Of a stretch of DNA of 50,310 nucleotides, positions 1-10,910 are shown one piece after another. Each line of letters begins with the position of its first letter. Within the stretch, counting starts at the first letter, position 1. Below the pieces are notes generated by a model, which saw only the letters and a program-made list of their open reading frames with translations, searched no databases and was not told where the DNA came from. The translations under genes were made by a program, and so were the position numbers. Origin of the DNA: an uncultured bacterium (GTDB lineage: Bacteria > Bacteroidota > Bacteroidia > Bacteroidales > Rikenellaceae); assembly GCA_905214725.1 (NCBI GenBank), contig CAJMNH010000013.1, positions 1 through 50,310 on the forward strand, given 5' to 3'.

Positions 1-1
1 C

Positions 2-973
2 ATCGACTTCTGCAACCGGAAATATTACCGGAACGAGCTGCTCATCATGACCGAATCGAAGGGCGGCCATCCCTTTACGGTCCTGACGACGACCGCCTCG
101 AAAACCTACTCCCATAACGGCCAGATCTACAATCAGCGCCAGATCGACGTCACCTGCGACTGGATCGGGAAACAGCGTGCGGAGCCGGAGCAGATCGGCG
201 TCATCTCACCCTACCGGTATCATGCGCAGGAGCTGCGGCGATGCCTGCCGCCGGGAGTCGAGGCCGACACGATCCACAAGTTCCAGGGACGGGAGAAGAA
301 TACCATCGTGTTCCACACGGTACGGTCCGAAATCACGGCGTTTCTGGACGATCCGAATCTGATCAACGTGGCCGTTTCACGGGCCGTCGCGCATCTGGTC
401 GTCGTCAAGACGGAAGGTATGCGGATCGCCCACGGGTCGGACATCGGCGATCTGCTGCGCTACATCCGTTTCACGTGCGACGACGTCGATTCGGTCTTTA
501 TCACCAGCCCGATCCGCTCGGTTTTCGACGTGCTGCATACGGAGTATGCCGCCATGCGGTTCGCCTCCGATGCGAAACGCGAATCTCCGGCCGAACGGAT
601 CGTCGAACAGCTCATCGGACAAATTCTCGCCGAGGAGGATCGGTTTTCCGCCATCGGGGTCCACCGACACTACCGGCTGTATGAGCTGGTCGGACGGAAT
701 GTCGAGCTGTCCGACGAGGAGCGCCTCTTCGTCCGCCGCCGCTCGCATCTCGACTTTCTGCTCTACAACCGGATGGACAACACGCCGATTCTGGGAATCG
801 AGGTGGACGGCGTGGTCTACCACCGTTTCGACAAGGTGCAGGTCGCCCGCGACCGGTGCAAAAACGACATCCTCGCCAAGATCGGCCTGCCGCTTCTGCG
901 TCTCTCCACGGACGGCAGCAGCGAAAAGGAACGGATCGCAGGTGCCCTCGAACAGGCCATGCAGCAAGGGTGA
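2..973 (+). CDS. SF1 (UPF1/DNA2-like) helicase with C-terminal nuclease-like domain, 3' part
   Basis: The reading frame is open from base 2, so the gene enters from the left edge and only about 323 C-terminal residues are present. The first part is the second RecA-like domain of a superfamily 1 helicase: motif V appears as TIHKFQGREKNTIVF and motif VI as INVAVSRA. The last ~130 residues resemble the DUF2726/PD-(D/E)XK type: HLDFLLYN, then ILGIEVDG, then a conserved RDRCKNDIL and GLPLLRLS. Fusion of an ATP-driven helicase to a nuclease fold suggests DNA or RNA processing, possibly defence, since a restriction system converges on it. The Walker A and B motifs lie outside the window, so activity cannot be judged. 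The helicase call is firm; the nuclease call is by motif only. Confidence 0.8.
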   Translation: MDFCNRKYYRNELLIMTESKGGHPFTVLTTTASKTYSHNGQIYNQRQIDVTCDWIGKQRAEPEQIGVISPYRYHAQELRRCLPPGVEADTIHKFQGREKNTIVFHTVRSEITAFLDDPNLINVAVSRAVAHLVVVKTEGMRIAHGSDIGDLLRYIRFTCDDVDSVFITSPIRSVFDVLHTEYAAMRFASDAKRESPAERIVEQLIGQILAEEDRFSAIGVHRHYRLYELVGRNVELSDEERLFVRRRSHLDFLLYNRMDNTPILGIEVDGVVYHRFDKVQVARDRCKNDILAKIGLPLLRLSTDGSSEKERIAGALEQAMQQG

Positions 974-1146
974 GTTCCGAGCGGCGACAAACCCGCAAGG
1001 CGATCAGAGACCGACAGGGTACAGCTCGCAAATAGCGATAAGCAGAAAACTCACGGACAAAGCCGCAAGACCGAAGGGCGAATAATCCAATACATAACAA
1101 TTCCCCGACAGACCGAAATTATCATGTTTATCCGACAGCCAATCCG

Positions 1147-4187
<3,041 letters not shown>

Positions 4188-4188
<1 letters not shown>

Positions 4189-4838
4189 TATTTTTTCAGC
4201 TTTTCAAGTTCGGCATATGCCGTTCCATCTGTTAATTTATGATATTGTTTTAAGGTTTTTTCTAATCCAAATACAAGTTCCTGCTGTACATAAGAAGGAA
4301 TGTTAGTTAAATCTTCTCCGTATAAATTATGAACAAAGTTTATTTCTTCATGGCATCTCTTTTTTTGGAGCTCAATTTCTTCATGGCTTGCTGCAGCTCT
4401 ATCTAATATAGAGTTTACGCGAGTATAAATACCGTTGTAATAATACATTCCTTTGTAATCTACTGATTGTTGAAGTTTTGTTTTGATAAATAATTGTTGT
4501 TCTCGAATACGATTGGCTACTTTGAAAAAATTATCGACATTTTCGAAAGATAATTGCGATATTTTACCAACAATTAAATGTGAAAATTTGTTCCAATTGT
4601 TTTCTTCAAAAATGATAGTTGAATAATGTAATGGCTTTTCTTGAATGCGTCTATCAACAATTCCCTCAGCGAGCAAATACTCAATGTTATTTTCTATATC
4701 TCGTATTTGAAGTGTTAAAATAGTAATAGCATTACGCAATTCCCTCCTCTTTTGAGCAAAATAAATCCATAAAGTAATACATGCTGTTGCTATTAAGATA
4801 CATGTTTGAAAAAGAGTAGAATTCCAAAAACTTTCCAT
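4188..4838 (-). CDS. Membrane-anchored hypothetical protein embedded in the type I RM operon (between hsdS and hsdR)
   Basis: A 216-residue protein I cannot assign to a family. Residues about 10-28 form one hydrophobic segment (TCILIATACITLWIYF), followed directly by basic QKRRELRN. That predicts a single membrane anchor with the rest in the cytoplasm. The remainder is helical and charged, with likely coiled-coil stretches around ELQKKRCHEEINF. The gene is visibly richer in A+T than hsdR and hsdM, which points to separate acquisition. It overlaps the hsdR start by one base and begins 24 bases after hsdS ends, so it is co-transcribed with the restriction genes. A role as accessory or anti-self-toxicity factor, or as an independent defence passenger, is inference only. 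Confidence 0.85.
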
Positions 4839-4861
4839 ATAGTTATGTTTTTAAAATTAGT

Positions 4862-6079
4862 TTAATCTTTAATTGTTATTTCTCTATCCATCAGTTTAGG
4901 TAGCAGGGTGTCGCGCAGGGCGGAAAGGTTGTAAATCTGTGCAGTATTATTCCTTATTGTAGTGAAGATTGGGTTTGTGATTTCATTGAATGTACCTAAA
5001 ATATCAATAGTTGGAACCAATACTCGGTATCGCTTAACTATTCCAACATTGAGATTTTGTTGTGCTGCACCAGATGCTAAATTATTTAAGTTAATTCGTT
5101 CCGATAATAGAAGTAGATACAAATAAGCATATCCAATTTCTTCCTTTGCAATAACACCTACTGCAGCCTGATTACATGTCGATTCTGCTGTGAGGATTCC
5201 AAGGCGTCCAACAGTTGGCGACGCATATATTGCCATTAAAACTGTATTCTCTGGGAATAATTTTGCAGCAGAATTTTTTAATGCTATTTCTGATATATGT
5301 TTTTCGCTATCAAATAGAAATCCGTCTTTTAATTCTTTTGTTGTGAACCATCGGATATCTCCATCGTAATATGATGCATCCAATGATCTTGGAGTTCCTC
5401 CAGACGCTATATATGAGGCTAAATCTTCTATACTATTGACTTTCCACTCTTGGGGAATTTTTCCTAATTCGGAATCGACAAAGGGGCCGTCGCGGAAGGG
5501 TTCGAAATCCACAAACCACGATTTGAAGAGGGCCTGCGCCTGCTCTTCCAAATTCGCATTGATCCGCCGATTCAATTCGATTTTATCATCCAACGCCCCC
5601 AAAATCCCCGCAATCCGTTTCTGCTCGGTAAGCGGCAGAAGATTTATTTCGAGATTTTCCAAAACGGGCTGCTGCACACGCTGGCGACCGGATGAACCGA
5701 CCATCGACTTGATGGCGATATTACGAAACCAAGGACTTGTCACAAAGTAATAGACGAATTTACTGTCCGTAACACCTTCGATGCTCCGGAAGACGATATA
5801 TTCGGTCGAGCCAAAGCCAACTTCCCCATCGTCGAGAATCGAGACATAAGCCGTTTTTCCGTTTTCCAAACAAGGAGTGATCCGAGCCATCAACGTATCG
5901 CCATTCCGAAATTTAGCGCCCCCCGAATAGACCGCCAATTCATAACCGGAAATAGCTCGTGTAAACGGTTGCAAATGTTCCATAGCTATCTTTTTGGCAA
6001 TTGCTCCTTTGGACAATCGTTCCACAGGATTGAATTGCACAACATCTGACAGCTTATATGGGTTCCGCTCGTTCCTCAT
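4862..6079 (-). CDS. hsdS: Type I restriction-modification specificity subunit S
   Basis: DNA-recognition subunit that sets the bipartite target of the HsdM/HsdR complex. At 405 aa it has the normal layout: target recognition domain 1, a central conserved helix (LTEQKRIAGILGALDDKIEL, near residues 155-175), recognition domain 2, and a C-terminal helical repeat ending LSALRDTLLPKLM. The second recognition domain (about 5000-5460) is clearly AT-rich compared with the first domain and the central helix, a sign of domain swapping. The ATG overlaps the stop of the preceding ORF as TAATG. No second hsdS, invertase or inverted repeats suitable for shuffling are visible here. The recognition sequence cannot be read from the sequence. 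Confidence 0.95.
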   Translation of the reverse strand: MRNERNPYKLSDVVQFNPVERLSKGAIAKKIAMEHLQPFTRAISGYELAVYSGGAKFRNGDTLMARITPCLENGKTAYVSILDDGEVGFGSTEYIVFRSIEGVTDSKFVYYFVTSPWFRNIAIKSMVGSSGRQRVQQPVLENLEINLLPLTEQKRIAGILGALDDKIELNRRINANLEEQAQALFKSWFVDFEPFRDGPFVDSELGKIPQEWKVNSIEDLASYIASGGTPRSLDASYYDGDIRWFTTKELKDGFLFDSEKHISEIALKNSAAKLFPENTVLMAIYASPTVGRLGILTAESTCNQAAVGVIAKEEIGYAYLYLLLLSERINLNNLASGAAQQNLNVGIVKRYRVLVPTIDILGTFNEITNPIFTTIRNNTAQIYNLSALRDTLLPKLMDREITIKD

Positions 6080-6780
6080 TATGCCGTTAACTCAAAATTA
6101 GTTAAATATACCTGTCGAATAATATTATCGGTTATCACATTTTTCACTCCGTAAATACCGAATGGAACACGACGAGAAATTTCAACCAACTGTTTAAATC
6201 TCTCTTTTGTTATAATTTGCGAATCCTTATAATATATGACATGCGATTTATGATACATATCCACATATTCTATTTTTATCAAATCCGTAAGCGTTACGGA
6301 TTGGACAGATATGATTGGGTCATACGGCGTACGAAATTTCCAATGCAAAATCCCCATATAAATTTCTTTTACTCTTTCAAGCAACAGGTTGCGGTCTTCA
6401 ACTTTGAATTTATAAACATCTAACTCGCCATTGAGATTAAGCGTACTTAATCCAAATCGTTCATAGTATTGGACAGGATGACAATATATATATTGTTTAT
6501 ATTCGCCCATTTGTTCCAATTTTTCGGTTTGGATTATAACCATTGAATAGATAGTAGATTTAATGGGGGTTGAAAGGACACTTCCTTGATTGGATATTAT
6601 TAGTTTACCGTCTGTTCTTGTAAATTGAAATGACGGTTGATGTTCTAATTGCTGGGCATTTAGCTGTTCTTTTTGTAATTGGTGCTGTTTGTATAGCATA
6701 CGAGCTGTTACTATTGCAGTAAAAACAGATGTAATTCCAAGTAGAATGTTACCGATAGCGCCCCAATCCGCAAGACTCAT
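6079..6780 (-). CDS. Membrane-anchored hypothetical protein embedded in the type I RM operon (between hsdM and hsdS)
   Basis: A 233-residue protein of unrecognised family. Residues about 7-27 (GAIGNILLGITSVFTAIVTA) make one membrane segment, followed by a charged helix (LYKQHQLQKEQLNAQQLEHQ) and then a mostly beta-like soluble domain. This topology, one anchor plus a short coiled stretch plus a soluble domain, parallels the other embedded ORF at 4188-4838, although the soluble parts are not obviously alike. The gene is AT-rich relative to hsdM. It starts 5 bases after the hsdM stop and its own stop overlaps the hsdS ATG, so it sits inside the operon rather than beside it. Function is unknown; context suggests a defence-associated membrane component. 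Confidence 0.85.
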   Translation of the reverse strand: MSLADWGAIGNILLGITSVFTAIVTARMLYKQHQLQKEQLNAQQLEHQPSFQFTRTDGKLIISNQGSVLSTPIKSTIYSMVIIQTEKLEQMGEYKQYIYCHPVQYYERFGLSTLNLNGELDVYKFKVEDRNLLLERVKEIYMGILHWKFRTPYDPIISVQSVTLTDLIKIEYVDMYHKSHVIYYKDSQIITKERFKQLVEISRRVPFGIYGVKNVITDNIIRQVYLTNFELTA

Positions 6781-6785
6781 AATTT

Positions 6786-8309
6786 CTATAATTTATACCC
6801 GATGCTTGCCAACTGCCGGCGGATCTCCGCCTCCAAATCGTGAGATTGCTGGAACAGCTCCGACAATTCGCCCGTCAGCCGCTCCATCTTCTCGGGGAAG
6901 GGCTCCGAATCCTCCGCTTGCTCGGCGATGCCGACATAGCGTCCCGGCGTCAGGATAAAGTCCTGCGCCACGATCTCCTCCATCGTTGCCACCGCGCAGA
7001 AGCCTTTCTCGGCCTCCAGCTGCCCCTCCGAATAGGCCCGGTAAGTGTCGGCGATGCGCTGGATGTCACCCCGCTTGCCGGATTCCTCGCAGTCGGTCAG
7101 CTCGCGCAGCTTGCGCGTGACCATCGTACCGAGATTGCGCGCATCGATAAACAGCGTTTTACCCTTTTGTTTTTTATCCTTGTTGAAGAACCAGATCGAC
7201 ACGGGAATCTGTGTCGTATAAAACAACTGCGGCGGCATGGCCACGATGCAATCGACCAAATCGGCTTCCACCAACTTACGGCGAATCTCACCCTCGCCGC
7301 CGCTTTGGCTCGACAGCGAACCATTGGCCAATACGACACCCGCTCGTCCCGTCGGGGCGAGGTGGTGGATGATGTGCTGAATCCATGCGAAGTTGGCATT
7401 ACCATTAGGAGGCGTACCGTATTTCCAGCGCACATCGTCGGCTAACTTATCCGCCCCCCAGTCACTGAGGTTGAAGGGTGGGTTGGCAAGCACGAAATCG
7501 GCCTTCAGCGTCGGGTGGCAGTCGTCGAAAAATGTGTCGGCATTATATGGCCCGAGATCGGCTTCGATACCACGGATAGCAAGGTTCATCTGGGCCATCT
7601 TCCAGGTCGTCGGGTTGGAATCCTGCCCGTAGACTGAAATATTGTTGATATTGCCGGAATGGTTCAGAATGAACCACGCCGACTGCACAAACATACCGCC
7701 CGAACCGCAGCAAGGGTCGTAAACACGACCTTTATAGGGTTGCAGCACGTTTACCAAAGTTTTGACAATGCAGGCCGGAGTATAAAATTCACCAGCAAGT
7801 TTTCCTTCAGCCTCGGCAAATTTCGAAAGACAATACTCATAGGCGCGTCCCAGAATATCTTTCGAGTCGCCATGTTCGTGCATCCGGATATTCGTGAACA
7901 GATCAACCACATCGCCCAATCGGCGCTTGTCGAGTTCGGGACGAGCAAAATTTTTCGGAAGAATACCTTTCAATCGCTTATTCTCCTTTTCGATTGCTCG
8001 CATTGCATTGTCTATCACCAGACCTATTTCGGGCGAGTGCGCCTCGGCCGCAATCCGCTCCCAACGGGCCTCAGCAGGAACATAGAAGATATTTTCGGCC
8101 GTATATTCGTCCTTGTCCTCCTCAAACCCTTCGTCCTCGGCGACAAGCTGCCGGTATTTCGTTTCGAACTTATCAGAAATATATTTCAGAAAAATAAGCC
8201 CTAATACAACGGACTTATACTCCGATGCGTCGATATTGCCGCGCATCTTGTCCGCTGCTTTCCAGATCTCTTTTTCAAAGCCAATATCGGCCGTATTCAT
8301 TGTTGCCAT
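6786..8309 (-). CDS. hsdM: Type I restriction-modification DNA methyltransferase subunit M
   Basis: N6-adenine methyltransferase that protects host DNA and forms the core of the RM complex. The 507-residue protein shows the AdoMet-binding motif YDPCCGSGGMFVQS near residue 200 and the catalytic motif NPPF in FVLANPPFNLSDWG near residue 280. An N-terminal helical HsdM domain (KAADKMRGNIDASEYKSVVL) comes first. I chose the ATG at 8309 instead of the longer frame to 8336, because a promoter -7-like box (8325-8333) would lie inside the longer form, and the protein then begins MATMNTADIGFEKEIWKAAD as in relatives. It is the first gene of the five-gene operon. The C-terminus shows no truncation. Confidence 0.96.
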   Translation of the reverse strand: MATMNTADIGFEKEIWKAADKMRGNIDASEYKSVVLGLIFLKYISDKFETKYRQLVAEDEGFEEDKDEYTAENIFYVPAEARWERIAAEAHSPEIGLVIDNAMRAIEKENKRLKGILPKNFARPELDKRRLGDVVDLFTNIRMHEHGDSKDILGRAYEYCLSKFAEAEGKLAGEFYTPACIVKTLVNVLQPYKGRVYDPCCGSGGMFVQSAWFILNHSGNINNISVYGQDSNPTTWKMAQMNLAIRGIEADLGPYNADTFFDDCHPTLKADFVLANPPFNLSDWGADKLADDVRWKYGTPPNGNANFAWIQHIIHHLAPTGRAGVVLANGSLSSQSGGEGEIRRKLVEADLVDCIVAMPPQLFYTTQIPVSIWFFNKDKKQKGKTLFIDARNLGTMVTRKLRELTDCEESGKRGDIQRIADTYRAYSEGQLEAEKGFCAVATMEEIVAQDFILTPGRYVGIAEQAEDSEPFPEKMERLTGELSELFQQSHDLEAEIRRQLASIGYKL

Positions 8310-8324
8310 TATGCAATATTTTAT

Positions 8325-8333
8325 GTAAAGATA
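8325..8333 (-). promoter_or_regulatory. Putative -7 box of the hsd operon
   Basis: On the minus strand the sequence reads TATCTTTAC, one base from the Bacteroidetes consensus TAnnTTTG, 16 bases upstream of the chosen hsdM ATG. No clear -33 element was identified. It is the only good candidate between hsdM and the RhuM-Fic relic, and it supports the shorter hsdM start. Confidence 0.5.
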
Positions 8334-8343
8334 CAAAATTCTT

Positions 8344-8814
8344 CTAATTATCCTTATTGATAAGATTCACTACTACCTTCGTCATCACATCCTTCTCCTC
8401 GGTGCGGCTCTCGGCGGTCAGCAGCGTCAGGGCGACCAGTATATTGTCGTCCAAGAGGCGCGAGCCGTCAGCGCGGTAGAGAATCCGGTTATTCTCCAAG
8501 AATCAGAGGAACAAGAACGCCGCGATGCGCTTGTTGCCATCGCTGAACGAGTGGTTCTTAACCGTCAGCTAGAGCAGGTGGCCTCCTTCTCTTCGATGTT
8601 CGGATAGAGATTCTGACCGCCGAAGGTTTGGTAAATCGCGCCCATCGCCCTCTCGAAACACGTGGTTCGTGTGCATGGTAATATTCTGCGGGGTCGTCTG
8701 AAACAACTCCGCCATCTGCGCCTGCGTCAGCCACACGCTGTCGTTCTCCATGCGAACGTCCAACCGGATCTCGCCACCGGCCGTCCGGTAAATGATAATC
8801 TCGCCTCCGTCCAT
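8344..8814 (-). pseudogene. RhuM-Fic (virulence RhuM / Fic-DOC) fusion relic, copy A
   Basis: The start (ATG at 8814) encodes a RhuM-type N-terminus: MDGGEIIIYRTAGGEIRLDV then WLTQAQMAELFQTTPQNIT. The middle is deleted, and a different frame continues with GAIYQTFGGQNLYPNIEEKE. After a frameshift the Fic core follows as LTVKNHSFSDGNKRIAAF, broken by a TAG just before it and a TGA soon after it, ending TKVVVNLINKDN. Fic proteins transfer AMP or other groups to target proteins, and the loop HSFSDGNKR is the catalytic motif. With an internal deletion, a frameshift and two stops this copy cannot make the enzyme. Such genes often sit beside type I RM operons. A shorter second relic lies at 32836-32999. 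Confidence 0.85.
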
Positions 8815-8819
8815 ATGAA

Positions 8820-8827
8820 CAAAAGTA
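8820..8827 (-). promoter_or_regulatory. -7 box of the RhuM-Fic relic, copy A
   Basis: Minus strand TACTTTTG is a perfect match to TAnnTTTG. It lies only 5 bases upstream of the relic's ATG, implying a very short leader. The identical box and spacing occur in copy B (33005-33012). Confidence 0.6.
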
Positions 8828-9054
8828 GGAAAATCCGCCTATATCTCCAAAATTTCCCGCATTTGGATTTCTCAGCGGAAATGACAATCTTTGTATTGTC
8901 CTGCAAGGAGATACGGCGTCGCAGGCGAAACGGGCAGACAGGCGCAAGACCGTGCAAAATGGCGGTAGGCGATGCGGATGCAGAAGCTGAAAGATGTCGC
9001 AATTCGTTGATATACATCGGGCTTACATTTGTGCAGAAGTACCTTTATCCGCAC

Positions 9055-9082
9055 AAAAGAGACCCTTCGGGTCTCTTTTTTT
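9055..9082 (+). terminator. Rho-independent terminator
   Basis: AAAAGAGACC, a CTTCG loop and GGTCTCTTTT, followed by further T residues. It ends the putative small plus-strand transcript described for the intergenic region. A related hairpin ends the second copy at 33357-33405. Confidence 0.8.
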
Positions 9083-9308
9083 GTTGCCGGTTCAGCGCAA
9101 TAAAAAAAGCGAATCGGCTGTATGTCAATTTTTTATAACATCCATGAATTTTTGCTCTGCGCAACTGAAAGCGTCCGAGAGGCGATCAAAAGTCCGTAAT
9201 GCTCGGTTCGCAAACAGCGACATTTCGAAGTTACAAACAGAGACAGAGAGGCCAAGCGAAAAAGATCCTCAAAGAATTGCCTTACGGATTATATTCCGAT
9301 CTTTACGT

Positions 9309-9339
9309 ATTAGTGTCCCGTTAAAATCGGGACACTAAT
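9309..9339 (-). terminator. Hairpin closing the SusCD-phosphoesterase operon
   Basis: Perfect 12-base inverted repeat ATTAGTGTCCCG / CGGGACACTAAT with a 7-base loop, 100 bases downstream of the last gene of the operon. The T-run on the minus strand is weak, so it may act as an mRNA 3' stabiliser as well as a terminator. Confidence 0.6.
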
Positions 9340-9438
9340 ATATTTACAAACATAATTTTCGGTGAAAACGCCGCTGCACAAAGAAGCATCCGTTTTTCAC
9401 TATTTCGTTTGATCCGTTTCGGCATTCGGCACGAGCAG

Positions 9439-10896
9439 CTACCACGACACCTTCTTAGTATAGAGGTTTCCGAACCTGTCCGTAACGCGCACCTCGCCCT
9501 CGCGGACACCCTCCGACGGTTTGATTCGGAACATGTGGAACGAATTGATAGGCTTGCAGTATTTGCGCGTCGTTTTGTTCGTCACAGTGGCGTAGAGATC
9601 GACATAGTCGGGATCCAACGCATCGTGAGCCTCCATCTCACCGACCTTCACGCCATTTTCCCACCATTCGACAGCGCCCCATTTGTTATCGTGCGCCCAA
9701 ATGTTGGCCATCACGTATTCGCCGCCGGTGCGCATCGGGGGATAGACCTTCATCTGGTCGTTACGATCCTTGCCGCAGCAGAGATAGTACCATGAAACCT
9801 CCTCGCCGTCGACATCGACGACGAAATAACCCTGCGGCGTGCCGTCGTTGTTGAGCAGGCGGTTCAGGCGCAATGCGCCCGTGGACTTGGTGACGGTGAT
9901 CGAGGTGAGATTGTCGATATTGTAGTTACGTTCGGGTTCGCTCGTATAGAGATAGGTGTGGTGGTTATGCCCCGCCCACGAATAGACATACTTGAAATCG
10001 AGCAGCGCCTTGCTGTAAGCGGCGAAGTTCTTGTTGCGGCGCACCATGGTCGTCTTTTTGTTGAACATCTGGGCATGGGCGCAGATCATGATGATCTTGT
10101 CCTTAGGCACGTATTTCAGATCCTCGGTCAGCCAGTGCACGGTCTCGTCGTAGAGGCCGTGGCGATACGACTCCTTGGCATCCTTACGGTCGTAGAGTAT
10201 GTCGTCGATGAAGATGTAGTGCACGCGACCGATATTGGCCGAATAGCACGTAGGCCCCAGATGCATCTCGTAGTGCATCGTGCCGAGCGAGTCCTTCAGC
10301 AATGTGGTCTGGTCGTGGTCATGATTGCCGATGACATTGAAGGTTACCATGTCCACGCGGTCGGTATTATGCAAATAGACGGGATAGGCCGTCAACTCGT
10401 TATAGATCACATCGCCCAACTCGATGCCATAGCACGGCGTGGCGATGCTCTTGCGTGTCTTGATGATGTCGGGAATCACCACGTCGCGGTAGGCCTCCGC
10501 CGAATTGTCCCAAAAGAAATCCTTGATCTGAGGGTCGCCCTGCACGATGAGCGTGTGGTGGTCGGACGACTCCTTGCGCGGTTCGAGCACAAAATCGGCC
10601 GTAAAGGTCTCGACATAGCGGGGAATGCGCTTGAAAGGCGTCGGTAGACTGTGGCGGGCGGGTATCTCGTACTCGGCGGGCACCGACAGCATGATGAAAT
10701 GGCGGTTTTTAAGGTCGCTCGTCATCGTATAACGGCCGTCAGCATCGGTTTGCGTACAGTTCAGTCCGTCGCTGACGACGGCTCCCGCGACGGGGCTGCC
10801 GTCGGTCGATGTAACTCGACCCGACACGTTGGGGGTTTGCGCATACACGGCACATGCCGCCGCGAGCATCGCAAATAATATAGTGAATCGTTTCAT
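9439..10896 (-). CDS. Secreted calcineurin-like phosphoesterase (MetallophosN-Metallophos-MetallophosC)
   Basis: A 485-residue dinuclear-metal phosphoesterase. MKRFTILFAMLAAACAVYAQ is a Sec signal ending in an AYA-Q type I cleavage site, so the protein is periplasmic or secreted and not lipidated. A carboxypeptidase-regulatory-like beta domain comes first (VSGRVTSTDGSPVAGAVVSD). The catalytic domain has the metal ligands in order: QGDPQI, ELGDVIYN, IGNHDHD, CAHAQ and GHNHH. A C-terminal beta domain follows. I chose the ATG at 10896 because the signal peptide begins there. It is the last gene of the operon and paralogous to 12769-14364. The substrate is unknown; a phosphomonoester or phosphodiester released from a glycan or lipid is likely from context. 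Confidence 0.93.
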   Translation of the reverse strand: MKRFTILFAMLAAACAVYAQTPNVSGRVTSTDGSPVAGAVVSDGLNCTQTDADGRYTMTSDLKNRHFIMLSVPAEYEIPARHSLPTPFKRIPRYVETFTADFVLEPRKESSDHHTLIVQGDPQIKDFFWDNSAEAYRDVVIPDIIKTRKSIATPCYGIELGDVIYNELTAYPVYLHNTDRVDMVTFNVIGNHDHDQTTLLKDSLGTMHYEMHLGPTCYSANIGRVHYIFIDDILYDRKDAKESYRHGLYDETVHWLTEDLKYVPKDKIIMICAHAQMFNKKTTMVRRNKNFAAYSKALLDFKYVYSWAGHNHHTYLYTSEPERNYNIDNLTSITVTKSTGALRLNRLLNNDGTPQGYFVVDVDGEEVSWYYLCCGKDRNDQMKVYPPMRTGGEYVMANIWAHDNKWGAVEWWENGVKVGEMEAHDALDPDYVDLYATVTNKTTRKYCKPINSFHMFRIKPSEGVREGEVRVTDRFGNLYTKKVSW

Positions 10897-10910
10897 CTCT
10901 GTCTGAATCT

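Larger units (their letters stand above)
8815..9438. other. Intergenic region: upstream unit of RhuM-Fic relic A, possible small transcript, no convincing gene
   Basis: The first ~270 bases match 33000-33412 in the same orientation. They include a plus-strand near-consensus -7 box (AATCTTTG here, TATCTTCG in the other copy), the shared stretch TGCAAGGAGATACG, the shared phrase ACCTTTATCCG, and a terminator at 9055-9082. This suggests a plus-strand transcript of about 190 bases, divergent from the relic. Short frames exist but the reading is not well conserved between copies. From about 9090 to 9300 nothing recognisable was found. Confidence 0.5.

Noticed and set aside
377..967. Minus-strand frame opposite the helicase gene
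   Set aside because: The plus-strand frame carries helicase motifs V and VI; the minus-strand frame is its shadow.
9309..9339. Inverted repeat as the end of an insertion sequence
   Set aside because: No transposase fragment or second end nearby; position just after an operon fits a terminator better.
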